Shown here: in pieces, positions 1 to 9,174 of the stretch
How positions within the stretch are numbered: position 1 is the first letter of the stretch
Layout: every line of letters starts with the position of its first letter
Source: Phellopilus nigrolimitatus
Taxonomy: Eukaryota; Basidiomycota; Agaricomycetes; Hymenochaetales; Hymenochaetaceae
NCBI GenBank assembly: GCA_021029095.1
Contig: JAJOHG010000460.1
Coordinates: 1-18,427, forward strand
Direction of reading: 5' to 3'
DNA length: 18,427 nt
Notes under the pieces: model-generated
Databases searched by the model: none
What the model was told of the DNA's origin: nothing
The model's input: only the letters and a program-made list of their open reading frames with translations
Position numbers and translations under genes: made by a program

Positions 1-346
1 CTGCAGAAGGTACCGAAAGGCATGGAATGAAGTATACGCGGTGAGCCAAGCCGCCTTTCGATTGGATGGGTGCCCTGAATATCTCAGGCTTCGCACGCTT
101 TCCCTGACCTTTGAATTTCCTCACTCAAGAATCTATTGGAGGTCTGGCAATACCCAGTACTCGCGTTATTGCACCGTCGCATCATACTTAGTATACTGTA
201 TATCACAGTTCCCCTCGTCTGCCATGCGCACAGCCTGTATCAAGCATATTATCGTCTGTCTACTTCATTTTGTCATCCATTCACTAGTTTCATACATTCT
301 GGCTGAATGCCGCTTCCTTCTCAGTTTTCACAAACTCTATTTCTGA
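1..346 (+). other. Open frame entering from the left edge, no recognised product
   Basis: From base 2 a frame stays open for about 114 codons and stops with TGA at 344-346, four bases before the inverted repeat begins. There is no early ATG in this frame. A GTGAGC donor-like motif lies at 41-46, so the first 40 bases could be an exon end, with the rest intron or noncoding. The translated text resembles no family I know. It could be an exon cut by the window edge or a chance open frame; I lean towards chance. Confidence 0.15.
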
Positions 347-349
347 ATA

Positions 350-1592
350 CTCGAGGACCTTCGCAAAAGTTGACAGTTTATATTTCAAATTGCACGGTCC
401 AGGTAACTACCCTAACTACCTCGTGTTACAGACTAGACGATACGTGGTCAAAAGCCATTATGTTTAAGTTTCTTATCCATGTCATCAGCTGCTTGACGGA
501 AAACAGGAGTCGTGATTGACTCGAGTACGCCGATCTTTCCTTTTTGTGTGAAAGTTACTAAAGTAGCTTCAGGTTAGCTTTGGAATGGAGATGCAGAGCA
601 GAGAAAATCATATACCACCAGTGTTGTGCCTGCAACTGGCTCTGATGAGAGCCGCCGCCACGGCATTGGCAATGCCTATCGGCTTCCCGCGTCATCGAAC
701 GAATGCCAGTGGCTTTGTGCGGTTACGCGAAGACAAGCGAGAGTCCATCTGGACTCCACTTTTAGTAGTTACCGCTTGAATAAGAAGGCTCGGTGGCGCG
801 AACTGATGGAAGCCTCGGTAATCCCCGTCTCAACGAACACTCGCGACTCGTATAGAAAGTGATGTCAGCACATCTCCTTAAAAGGCAAAGCCCCCGATCA
901 CCTATCAATGACACGGCTTTGGCGACTGCCACGACGATCAATTTGGACCTAAGCCGAAAGCCGCTGACATTCCAGTGGCAGGCACAACACTGTACCACAG
1001 AGCCTGATATTAGCGGACTGAGATGGTGTCACCTTAATCTCCATCAATTCCACTTTGTCGACACCTTTGCTTTGCCAGTCTGTAAAAAATGGACCATCAA
1101 CAAGAGCACTCAATTCTATAATAAGTTGCAGTTCTTCCTTACAGTTTCTGTAACTTTGAAAGTCTAGATGGTCATCAGTATATGCATTTCTAGAGTAAGA
1201 TTGCAAGAACATACTGAGTGGTGAGCAGACATGCTGATATGTGTAGTCATTAGTGAGTCTCAATTGGTGGCAGATGAGGGATTGTTGGAGTTGTTTGTTA
1301 GTGCTGCATCATGGCGAATGCATTGCTCTCCTATTTATGCTCGCCTGGTAGGTGATGAGCAGGAGTGTACCGTGTGTTTTGTTTGAATCTGTTAGTTGCA
1401 CATTGTACTTGGAGGGTCACTGTAGATTGACTGTGGCACGAGGTTTGGAGGTGTCACAGTAGTGCGAAACTCGGAAGTCTGGACAAAGGTGCAATATGCA
1501 CTCCGGTGTGCCATGTTGTTAATTGAAACAATGAGATAAAATGTTTCTGCAGCCGAAACTGCCGAGGTTGCCGGGATTTCTTGACCCTAAAA
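350..1592 (+). repeat. Left arm of a large inverted repeat
   Basis: This arm is the reverse complement of 1661-2530. It opens with CTCGAGGACCTTCGC and ends with TTGACCCTAAAA. Apart from a 374 bp insertion plus its 6 bp target duplication, it is about 863 bp long, matching the 870 bp right arm. By eye the outer 200 bp are nearly identical to the partner, with single-base indels near 370 and 507, while the inner third (about 1290-1560) is clearly more diverged. Relative to the right arm, small indels break the reading frame here, so this looks like the decayed copy. Confidence 0.9.
619..992. mobile_element. Non-autonomous DNA transposon (MITE), hAT-like termini
   Basis: The 374 bp element starts CAGTGTTGTGCC and ends GGCACAACACTG. 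The terminal inverted repeats are 21 bp with one mismatch. It is flanked by TACCAC at 613-618 and again at 993-998. The right arm of the surrounding inverted repeat has the empty site, one GTGGTA (complement of TACCAC) at 2261-2266, which proves an insertion. Termini of the form CAGNG...CNCTG are typical of hAT elements, but those usually make 8 bp duplications and only 6 bp match here. An 8 bp reading (TATACCAC/TGTACCAC) needs one mutation and moves the end inward by 2 bp. A CCAGTGGC motif recurs near 704 and 973. There is no transposase frame; the longest open stretches are short and unrecognised. Confidence 0.85.
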
Positions 1593-1660
1593 ATAGGGCT
1601 CATTCGTACATCCATTTACATTTCCAAGGGGCTAAGACACTTCTGTGTTTGCATATACCG
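1593..1660. other. Central spacer of the inverted repeat
   Basis: About 68 bp separate the two arms. The arm-proximal bases TTGACCCTAAAA and TTTTAGGGTCAA are perfect complements, so transcribed RNA from this locus could fold into a long hairpin with this segment as the loop. No feature is seen inside it. Confidence 0.75.
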
Positions 1661-2530
1661 TTTTAGGGTCAAGAAATCCAGGCAACCTCGGAAAGTTTCG
1701 GCTACAGAAGGTGTTTTATCTCATTTGTTTCAATTTAAACAGACATGGCACACCGGAGCGCATATTTGCACCTGTGTGTGTCCAGACTTCCGAGTTTTCG
1801 CATACTACTTGTGGCCATCCAAACCTCAGGTTGCCAACAGTCCATCTACAGTGACCTCCAAGTACAATGTGCAAACTAAACAGATTTCAAAACACCTGTA
1901 CATCTGCTCATCACTACCAGGCGAGCATAAATAGGAGAGCATCTTCGCCATGATGCAGCACAACAAACAACTCCAACAAGCCCCACTGCACCAATTGAGA
2001 ATCCCAAGACTACACATATCAGCATGTCTGCTCACCACTCCAGTATGTTCTTGTAATCTTACTCTAGAAATGCATATACTGATGACCATCTAGACTTTCA
2101 AAGTTACAGAAACTGTAAGGAAGAACTGCAACTTATTATAGAAATATGAGTGCTCCTTGTGATGGTCCATTTTTTACAGACTGGCAAAGCAAAGGTGTCG
2201 ACAAAGTGGAATTGATGGAGATTAAGGTGACACCATCTCAGTCCGCTAATATCAGGCTCTGTGGTATATGATTTTCTCTGCTCTGCATCTCCATTCCAAA
2301 GCTAACCTGAAGCTACTTTTAGTAACTTTCACAAAAAAAGGAAAGATCGGCGTACTCGAGTCAATCACGATCCTGTTTTCCGTCAAGCAGCTGATGACAT
2401 GGATAAGAAACTTAAACATAATGGCTTTTGACCACGTATCGTCTAGTCTGTAACACGAGGTAGTTAGGGTAGTTACCTGGCCCGTGCAAATTGGAATATA
2501 AACTGTCCAGCTTTTGCGAAGGTCCTCGAG
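1661..2530 (-). repeat. Right arm of the large inverted repeat
   Basis: This is the reverse complement of 350-1592 without the transposon. It runs from TTTTAGGGTCAA to GGTCCTCGAG. On the minus strand its outer part is open for over 100 codons, whereas the same region in the left arm is broken by small indels. Beyond 2530 similarity to the sequence left of 350 drops sharply. This arm retains the pre-insertion target site of the element at 619-992, so the inverted duplication is older than that insertion. Confidence 0.9.
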
Positions 2531-3267
2531 CAAATGTTCAGATTCTATGAGACCATCGACCGTTGCCGTGAGATCTCTGTGTATGAAGTCACAGATGTAC
2601 AATCGAATATCACCTTAAACTCATACAATAGCAGGTAGTTATCAGAGTTCTCCAAGGTCCCATTGATCGACCTCATTTCAAGCCAGTTGTTCGAATAGCC
2701 CTAGGCTTACCGTTTTCAGTGATATAGACTCGGAATCCGCACGACAATACAGCATATCTACCATTGGTAATTTTAGCGAAGACCCCTCAGATTTTTGAGT
2801 AGTCAGCCGCGAAGCATCATGAGAGAAATCGCGTAGGACACTCGTCTCGTCAGCATCGTCGCACGGTGTTTTCATTACGACACGAAAAGAAACCAAATCG
2901 CCAAACCTGAAACTGCATGTATGTATAGGCGAGAGTCAAGCCGCGGCAGGTAAGCACATTTATTTTTATTCAAATTGCCAAGTTATTATTTGAGCTGCCA
3001 CTCCGGGTATTACAAATCATTGAAATCAAACTTGAGCACCTGCACACCGATGACCGAAGCCCGAGAGGTGTTTTTCCTGTCAGCTGTGATAGTAAAGCAA
3101 TTGGTGTGCTCTGCACAGTAATGACTGGAATACCGGTGTAAATTCTGTCTGTCAAAAACTGCATCAAAGTAAATGAATTGAAGCAGCAGCAATGTCTCTC
3201 CATCTAAATTTAATGTCCACAGAGCGATATTAACGAAGGGACCCGTCAGCATGAACGCTTCTTCCAT
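2250..3267 (-). pseudogene. Unrecognised minus-strand open stretches, possibly a decayed gene
   Basis: Three open stretches follow each other on the minus strand: about 3267-3010 (starts with ATG, 85 codons), about 2905-2711 (ends at a GTAAGC donor-like site), and about 2600-2250 (116 codons, running into the right arm of the inverted repeat). Splice joins between them do not all keep phase, so I cannot build one intact protein. None resembles a family I recognise. An HRDL tetrapeptide near 2570 is not followed by kinase motifs. The most likely reading is a gene remnant whose 3' part was copied in inverted orientation, but chance open frames are possible. Confidence 0.25.
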
Positions 3268-3817
3268 GCCTCTTTCTCAGTTGCTAGTATTTGTGGCTCG
3301 TGGACTGCAAATATAGCTCAGGCACAACAGCCTTTACGTAAGAAAACAAGCGTCTCGCTCACCGCTCAGGACCGTAACACTGTCGCCACGCTACCCGTGC
3401 GCGCTCTGACGCTCCGGGTGATGTAAACACAGCGGAGCAGCGGAAACAGTGCAACTCGCCGGCGGTCTCACACTTGCGGAAGACTGGCTGTGACGTTAGT
3501 CGTGCACAGTCAGCACGTCGAAATATTTCTCAGCCGCCTTCCGCATCGGTCATACAGGTTCCTGCACCAGCCCCTCACTTATAAATGGGGCCTTTAACAT
3601 GCCTCCGAATCGCATTTGCCCTCTATCGCACATAGGGTTCAGCTTCCGTTTCCCTCGTACTCGTCCCCCCGGCTCTGACTTGGCGCTAAAGCACGTGCAG
3701 ACTCGGAATCTACAGAACTTCAGTTCGAATCGGAGACCCTTCTTCCAGTGGGACATATCTCGAGGTTCACGTAATTTGATCAACCATTCAACCTTTCATT
3801 CCCTGAAAATACCCGAG
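3268..3817 (+). promoter_or_regulatory. Promoter and leader region of the DsbA-like gene
   Basis: This 550 bp stretch has no confident gene. The sequence from 3350 to 3500 is GC-rich and holds a CRE-like TGACGTTA near 3490. CTTATAAATGGGG at 3578-3590 is a good TATA candidate. An E-box CACGTG lies at 3692-3697. An ATG at 3599 opens a frame that runs without a stop into the predicted start at 3818, so part of this region might code for an N-terminal extension. Confidence 0.45.
3580..3585 (+). promoter_or_regulatory. TATA box candidate
   Basis: TATAAA followed by TGGGG lies 238 bp upstream of the chosen ATG at 3818 and 19 bp upstream of the in-frame ATG at 3599. A start site about 30 bp downstream would leave 3599 outside the transcript and make 3818 the first ATG. 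Confidence 0.45.
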
Positions 3818-5355
3818 ATGTCGATGACGACTATCAGTCCTCCGAAGAAAGTTAAAATCGACGTCACTTCCGTGAGCAATATCTTACTGTCCCTCCTCGG
3901 AACGCGTCAATGCATACTTGAAAGAAGCTCTGCGTGTACTCACTTGTTGCTTTTAAAAATAGGATTCTATCTGCCCATTCTGCTTCATTGGTAAGCGAAA
4001 GCTTGAGCGCGCGATCGATATCGCGAAGGAGCGTGGTCTCAACCTCGACTTCGACGTTGAATTCCACCCCTTCCTGCTTGACCCGACTCTCGATACCGAC
4101 GTGTAAGTATCGTGTCTCTTTTCTTTCTACTAAGATAAAAAGAACTGTTTGCTAACTCATTGATTCACCTTATGACCATTTTGCTTATTTCCATAAAATA
4201 ACGAAAAACAACCTTGAACAATATTAATTAAAGTCCCGTAAGCAAACGCATGCGTTACGAGGGGAAGTATGGTGCAGAACGCTTCGCCGCGATGGAAAAG
4301 GCGATGGTTGCTCGTGGGAGGGAGAACGGCATCAACTTGCAAGTATTCAGTATTAGCCATCTCCGACTCGGATACCCACAGGCTCTTCCGAATTTTGCCT
4401 CCCCTCTGCTCTTCCGTCAATTTTCCATAGAAAAAACTATACTAACACAATCTTCTCATGTTTTTTTTTTTTTTTTACTTTCTAGTTCATATGATGGGAA
4501 GGTCAGACAAACTACTGAGTAAGTGGTCGAATAACTTATCGCTTTTCATTTCATTTCTGGTTTAATTAGAATTGAAATTAATGACTGACCTGAACTTTTT
4601 TTTGTAGATCCCATCGTCTTATCGCACTCGCATATGAGAAGGGTGGAATGAAGATGCAGTCCGAACTTATCGTGTGTACCTTCTTTTCCTCCCTTCCCTC
4701 ACCGACTTCGGCGTTGATATACACGAAGCTTGCTAACTAAATGCTTGCTCTGAAATTCTGTCCAACAGGAAAAGCTCTTCAATGGATACTTCGAGCGTGA
4801 ACAGGGTACGCACTCAATGTTCTTTATGTGCATGATCGCACTTTGTGAATAATAAGACCCCCATAATTAGACATCGGAGACATAAATTTCCTGACTAAGG
4901 AGGCCGTTGAGGTGGGCTTATTTCCAGGGACTACTGAGGCTGAGGCATGGATTGCTTCGGACGAAAAGAAGACGGTGCGGCAGAATTCATTCTTTTTCTT
5001 AGGAGAAACCCTTTCTGTCTACATTATAATTCGAATGCCGGATATCGCTAACCACTTTATGTTCGTCTCGTGCGTGCACTTATAGGAAGTCCAGCGCGGA
5101 ATTCGTGAGGCGCAGATGATGGGAATTTCCGGCGTGCCATTCTTCGTCTTGAACAACGTATGTGCAAATATTTAGTCCTAGTTTCCCTCCATTCTCCTGT
5201 AATGGTTCGTCTTCCGACCGTGCTAACCTTTATCAAAGAAATACGCGATCTCCGGTGCGGAGGACTCGGAGCTATTTGTTGAGGTTTTCGAGCGCTTCTG
5301 TGGGCAGCCATGCGCGCAAGGCGGACGCCTTCCGTCTGATCTTGTTTGCGAATGA
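3818..5355 (+). CDS. DsbA/FrnE-like thioredoxin-fold oxidoreductase
   Basis: Nine exons (3818-3871, 3963-4102, 4234-4338, 4486-4518, 4608-4671, 4769-4805, 4871-4974, 5086-5157, 5239-5355) join in frame to 241 residues. The protein has the order of the DSBA-like thioredoxin domain: a KKVKIDV strand, a CPFC redox motif at residues 22-25 followed by FIGKRKLERA, a helical insert with RQTT and SHRLIALAYEKGG, and GVPFFV near residues 195-200 with the cis-proline P197. FrnE-type proteins are cytosolic thiol-disulfide or polyketide-isomerase relatives; the substrate cannot be inferred. Length fits the family. The third intron begins GC rather than GT. The third exon could start at AG 4233 or, 9 nt later, after 4242; both keep the frame. 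Extra cysteines C224, C228 and C240 lie near the C-terminus. The start at 3818 is the first ATG after the TATA box; 3824 is an alternative. Confidence 0.9.
4339..4485 (+). other. GC-AG intron of the DsbA-like gene
   Basis: The exon must end at AACTT (4338) to give NFSYDGK across the junction, which the family expects. The donor is therefore GCAAGT, the classic non-canonical GC donor, and the acceptor is TTTCTAG at 4485. The only GT nearby (GTATTC after 4341) would put a stop directly into the next exon. A run of 16 T residues lies at 4461-4476, upstream of the acceptor. Confidence 0.8.
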
Positions 5356-6127
5356 GTCGGTCAATGGGTGTGATGTGAGAGAGGTCGAAAAAAGAAGGAA
5401 ATATCTGATTTAGCCTGCTCGCGCTAGAATGTCCTGTAGTTTATCAGCTTTTTTCCGTTGTTTCTATCCTAATTCACTTTGAGTAGTTTGGAAATGCTCA
5501 AGCTACTCACAGCGAACACCGAGTCTCGAGGAATCGTGATTATCATATGTTACGGCCTTCCGGTCCTCTTCATGCTTCTAGATTAATCAGCCTGCTCTGC
5601 CCGCATCACCGAGTAAAGCTACTTCTCCTTCTTACTCGGTTTCTTATAAAATTCGTTTTTTTGAGAGTAATATATCATGGTACAGTCTTTTAACCAAGAT
5701 CGATCCGATTTTAATTTTAATTTTGTCACAGCTCTGATTTTCTTCATTTTTCCTTGGCCCACGCTTTCATTTTCCAGTTTTATTTTTAAAACTTTTATTA
5801 GAACGGCGAGACCCTTGATCACTTTGACTGGCACTGACTCAAAACGGAACTCCAGAAGGTTCGACTATAGAGACCAGGCGTGGCCCTGGGAAAGTCTTGT
5901 AAATTTTCCTGTCAAGCGATGGACGACTAAAAGTGACCAGTCCTGACTCGACAACAATAGTTGCGGCGATGGCGCGCTGCCGCTTATTGCGATTCGCAGC
6001 CACGCCTACGTCCGACGCGCTTTTTTAATAGGTATAAAAAGGCGACAGCCTTGGGAAAGTGTGGTTGCCAGTTCTGCTTTCAACGACTGAATCCGCCATC
6101 GACACTGTTGACGCAACTTCAATCCCG
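5356..6127 (+). promoter_or_regulatory. Intergenic region and promoter of the phosphatase gene
   Basis: The first half is the 3' flank of the DsbA-like gene and contains a CCGAGTA/TACTCGG inverted repeat at about 5609-5640. Positions 5640-5810 are strongly T-rich, so a minus-strand lysine-rich frame there is a composition artefact. A TATA box lies at 6033-6040. I see no gene here. Confidence 0.4.
6033..6040 (+). promoter_or_regulatory. TATA box of the phosphatase gene
   Basis: GGTATAAAAAGGCG is a near-consensus TATA box 88-95 bp upstream of the ATG at 6128. A start site about 30 bp downstream gives a leader of roughly 60 nt with no upstream ATG. Confidence 0.65.
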
Positions 6128-7088
6128 ATGTCGGCGAAAGAAACGACTGAAACCGACGCGGCTTCCACAGCGCCTACCACGGGAAAAAGGAGGTACCTCG
6201 CGGTTTGTGTCTCATTTGTAAGGCATGGTCAGGTATGCGCGATATCTTTCGAGTGTCGTAACATTGCTGAATAAACTCATTACTGCGTCTTGATTATGGC
6301 GTCCAGTGCTTAGCAAACCTCGAAGGGCACTTCCGTGACGACCCGTGGGACCCGCTGACGGACAGGGGCCGGCAGCAGGCTGCTGCGCTTGGTGCACGCT
6401 GGAAGGGCGTGCGGATCGATGCCCTCCTCTCCTCGCACTTGACACGAGCGAAAGATACAGCACAGGCGATTGCGGACGCGAACATCGGACATCCAGAAGT
6501 CATCGTCGAGGACAATCTACATGAGCGCAAGTACGGGACGTACGTCGACGGAATTAAAGACACCCCCGGATTCTATCGCGCCGTAAATGGGTATTCGTCA
6601 TTCGGTAGCAATCCTGATCGAACACATCGTCCGATCTGTGGCGGAGAAAGCTTTAGCGACGTCGCGGAGCGTGCGTACACGGCGATGGTCAAGATCTTGA
6701 GCAAGTACGGAAAGGCTCTGGACGAACCATATCGGGAACAGGCGAAGAATCTTCCCGACGACATTCCGCACGTCGTCATCGTCAGCCACAACATATTCCT
6801 TACCGAATTGTACGAGTGCATACTGCAGTGGCACGAGCCTAGGTGGAATAAAAGCGACGAACATGAATGGAGCAGTTATCACCTGTCAAACACTGGATGG
6901 TCAGTGCGCGTCTCCATAATATCGCTCGTCGACTTCATCACTGAATGATTTTGCTTTTTCATTCTCCTCTACTCAGGTCGAGACATATACTCTGTTGGGA
7001 GCTCATCCCGAACGATACACATGATCCTGAACAGAGGTTTCCTTTTGGTGGCCCCATGGAGATGGAGACAGTTGTTGATTGGTCTTAA
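6128..7088 (+). CDS. Histidine phosphatase (phosphoglycerate mutase family)
   Basis: Three exons (6128-6232, 6307-6899, 6977-7088) join in frame to 269 residues. The protein carries the histidine phosphatase signature VRHGQ with catalytic H33, the SSHLTRAKDTAQA segment with R82, LHERKYG with the likely acid residue E108, and VVIVSHN with the second catalytic H196. The usual second motif is often SHG, so the N is a variant. The C-terminus WSRHILCWELIPND completes the fold. Such enzymes remove phosphate from sugars, nucleotides, phytate or proteins through a phosphohistidine; the substrate cannot be told, and true glycolytic mutase activity is unlikely from this divergent sequence. Intron 1 directly follows the RHGQ codons; the acceptor at 6306 is required to keep the frame into NLEGHF. 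The first 20 residues are Thr/Ala-rich and probably flexible. There is no signal peptide. Confidence 0.92.
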
Positions 7089-7980
7089 TGGTGGCAAGCT
7101 TCGCGAAACGTAATTATGTCGTGTATAAAACAATCAAGAGAAAGCCGATCTGTGGACATTGCTCAATTACATACAAATACGTTTGGCCAGTAGTATCAAT
7201 TCGGTGCAGGTATAACTGCATATGATAGATACATGATAATTTTGCTGTGTATACTTACATATATGAGGTCATCCCTGCAGATTGAAATCGCACTTCGGAG
7301 TATTCTCTCATTCATGACAGAGAAATGCCTACACTAAAATCCTCTCTCTAAGCTCCCTGATAGCTTTGAGCGTCTTGCTTGAAAATCTGTCATTGCATTT
7401 GTACTTCAATGACAGGTATTCCGGACGAGCCACTTTGCGAACGCATATCCGGCGGACTTGTGTAGATGTAAACACTGGTCCTCGCAGCTTTGGGCACAAC
7501 GATCTTCGTCATACTCGATCTGGTCTAGGTTTGGTGAGAAATAATGCTTGAAATCGTCGCTGCAATCATAGTAGACCATGGGGACAAAGGGAGCTCGGAC
7601 GTGCAAGCGGTGCACCTGCGGTAGGTACACGAATGCCATGAAAAACGCAAACCCTGCATTGTGAATATCTCAGTCCTGATGCGAGCTTGGGCGATAGTTT
7701 GGTATCAGGGATAAATCAAGGCAGCCTCAAGTACGTATTCACGATTCCGTACAGGAAATTTTCGAAGACTACGAGGGAGGGAAGACAAACTTTCCTACGG
7801 ATAACAATCGATGAAAAAGCGAAACATCGAATATAGAGAAGGCTACAGAACAATTCCTTTTTCCTTCAGCCACAAAACAAACCCCGATTTGGTCAATGAA
7901 TACTGTTATTTACCACTGCTTCCTTTTCATGCACAATACAGCTCTCACGCATACAACCCAGTCCTTGACCGGACCAATTC
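7089..7980. other. Intergenic region between convergent genes
   Basis: This 892 bp stretch holds the 3' flanks of the phosphatase (+) and dehalogenase (-) genes. A minus-strand open frame of 77 codons (7406-7639, ATG start) has no recognisable motif, no splice partners and no close homolog I know; I treat it as chance or a remnant. No RNA gene or repeat was seen. Confidence 0.5.
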
Positions 7981-9174
7981 TCAGTTCAACGAAGCCATGT
8001 ACTCAACGATTTCCTCGAGTCTATGCACAATCTTCGTGGGACCCGACGCAGACACTTCGCCAGCTTTTGACTGCGAGGGTAAAGGAAGTAGGCTGTCCGT
8101 CCAGCCTTTGTCTGCACGGTCGATCCATATGGCGCTCATGCCCTGCGCAAGTGCGCCCGTCACGTCGAACGGATTCCTGTCGCAGAAAATGTAGTCAGCA
8201 ATCTAAATTGTCCATTTTTCCCCCAGGACAGTCGTTTGGAGTGGCAAAGTGGAGTGCAGCGAATTGAAAACCAAAATAACGGAATTGAGAGGTAAACCAA
8301 CCCGCTGACGAGGAAGCACTCGCTCGGACGCGTGTCCTTGCCGACCATCTTGAGAAGACCTGCGTATATCGCCGGAGCGGGTTTGTATGCTTTCGCGGAA
8401 TCGGCCACGTAGATATTTGGAACCAACGCTGAGATGTCTGCGGCGTTAATTGCCGTTTGGACCATCTGGAGATGCAAGATGCAAATGGGATTCAAATATT
8501 CAATAATTCACAATATTATACGGAGATTTTTTTCACACGAGAATGCTTACAAATTTAGTCCCTGAAATCGAAGACAGCGAATTAGTTCAGTAGTTCGCAA
8601 TCGGCGGTAAGGAGATAGCTACCATTGCTAAATATAATGGTTTGGACTCCATTCAGAGCTCCTAGCTTCTCCAGAGCAATCCTTGTGTCTGGAAAACTAC
8701 AGAACTCGTTGTATTGAGATAATTACCAATGATACATTCGATAGATACGCACCATGGCAGAGTGTTGTAAGCTTCCATAAGTTGCTCAGTGTCCGTGCCA
8801 GTGAAGGAGACTCCAGAGTCTCTGAGAGCGTGCACAAGGGCCTTCTGCGTTACGACGTCGAAAGGTTCGTACACCTCTTTTCGGTGCGTTGAGTATAAGC
8901 ATGCGCATGAGCCCGATACACGCACTCATGGAGTTTAATCTCCACGTATACCTAAGAGCGCCGACCGAGATTTTAAGTAGTTATTGATTAATAGTGCTTC
9001 ATCATCATCATCCATGAAAAGACAAGCTCACTCCAGCTGATATCTGCGCCACAACACGCTGACCTCGGCGGCCTTGCCTTCGTCCAAATGGAGACGCTCG
9101 GAAAGAGATTGTGTGATGCTGTCTGTGTCGAGAAGAGTTCCATATATGTCGAAAGCTAAGATGACCTGTGCCAT
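7981..9174 (-). CDS. Haloacid dehalogenase, type II (HAD superfamily)
   Basis: Seven exons on the minus strand (9174-9032, 8951-8926, 8876-8753, 8696-8623, 8561-8551, 8465-8302, 8176-7981) join in frame to 245 residues. The order of motifs is that of L-2-haloacid dehalogenases: FDIYGTLLDT with nucleophile D9; LWRRYQLEYTWRLNSM (active-site Arg at 43/44) in the cap; IIFSNGT with S121; KAYKPAPAIYAGLL with the lysine K154; and FLVSGNPFDVTGA with the acidic D185. The family hydrolyses carbon-halogen bonds of short 2-haloacids through an aspartyl ester, in the cytosol; fungal members are mostly uncharacterised. Length matches the family. Exon 5 is only 11 nt. The gene is divergent from the AT-hook gene across 647 bp, and convergent with the phosphatase gene. 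Confidence 0.92.
8551..8561 (-). other. 11-nt microexon of the dehalogenase gene
   Basis: On the minus strand TTTCAG|GGACTAAATTT|GTAAGC gives an exon of 11 nt between introns of 61 and 85 bp. It completes a split Gly codon and adds Thr-Lys-Phe, producing IFSNGTKFMVQTA, which aligns with the conserved motif II region SNG-T-x-x-M of the family. Without it, the flanking exons are out of phase (1 versus 0). Confidence 0.8.

Noticed and set aside
2461..2489. GTAACT...TTACAG pair (minus strand) inside the right arm as an intron
   Set aside because: It would be only 29 nt, below the usual minimum, and removing it brings a stop shortly afterwards.
2252..2602. HRDL tetrapeptide suggesting a protein kinase catalytic loop
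   Set aside because: It is not followed by the Asn of the catalytic loop or a DFG motif, and no kinase N-lobe is visible nearby.
3661..3760. tRNA-like stretch with an anticodon-loop-like CTCGGAA and TTCGAAT
   Set aside because: There is no matching acceptor stem and no proper D arm, and the T stem has a mismatch.
5619..5834. Lysine-rich minus-strand frame of 71 codons
   Set aside because: It is produced by a T-rich tract on the plus strand, with no motif and no splice support.
7406..7639. 77-codon minus-strand ORF between convergent genes
   Set aside because: It has an ATG but no recognisable motif, no splice extension and no promoter signal; kept only as a note in the intergenic entry.
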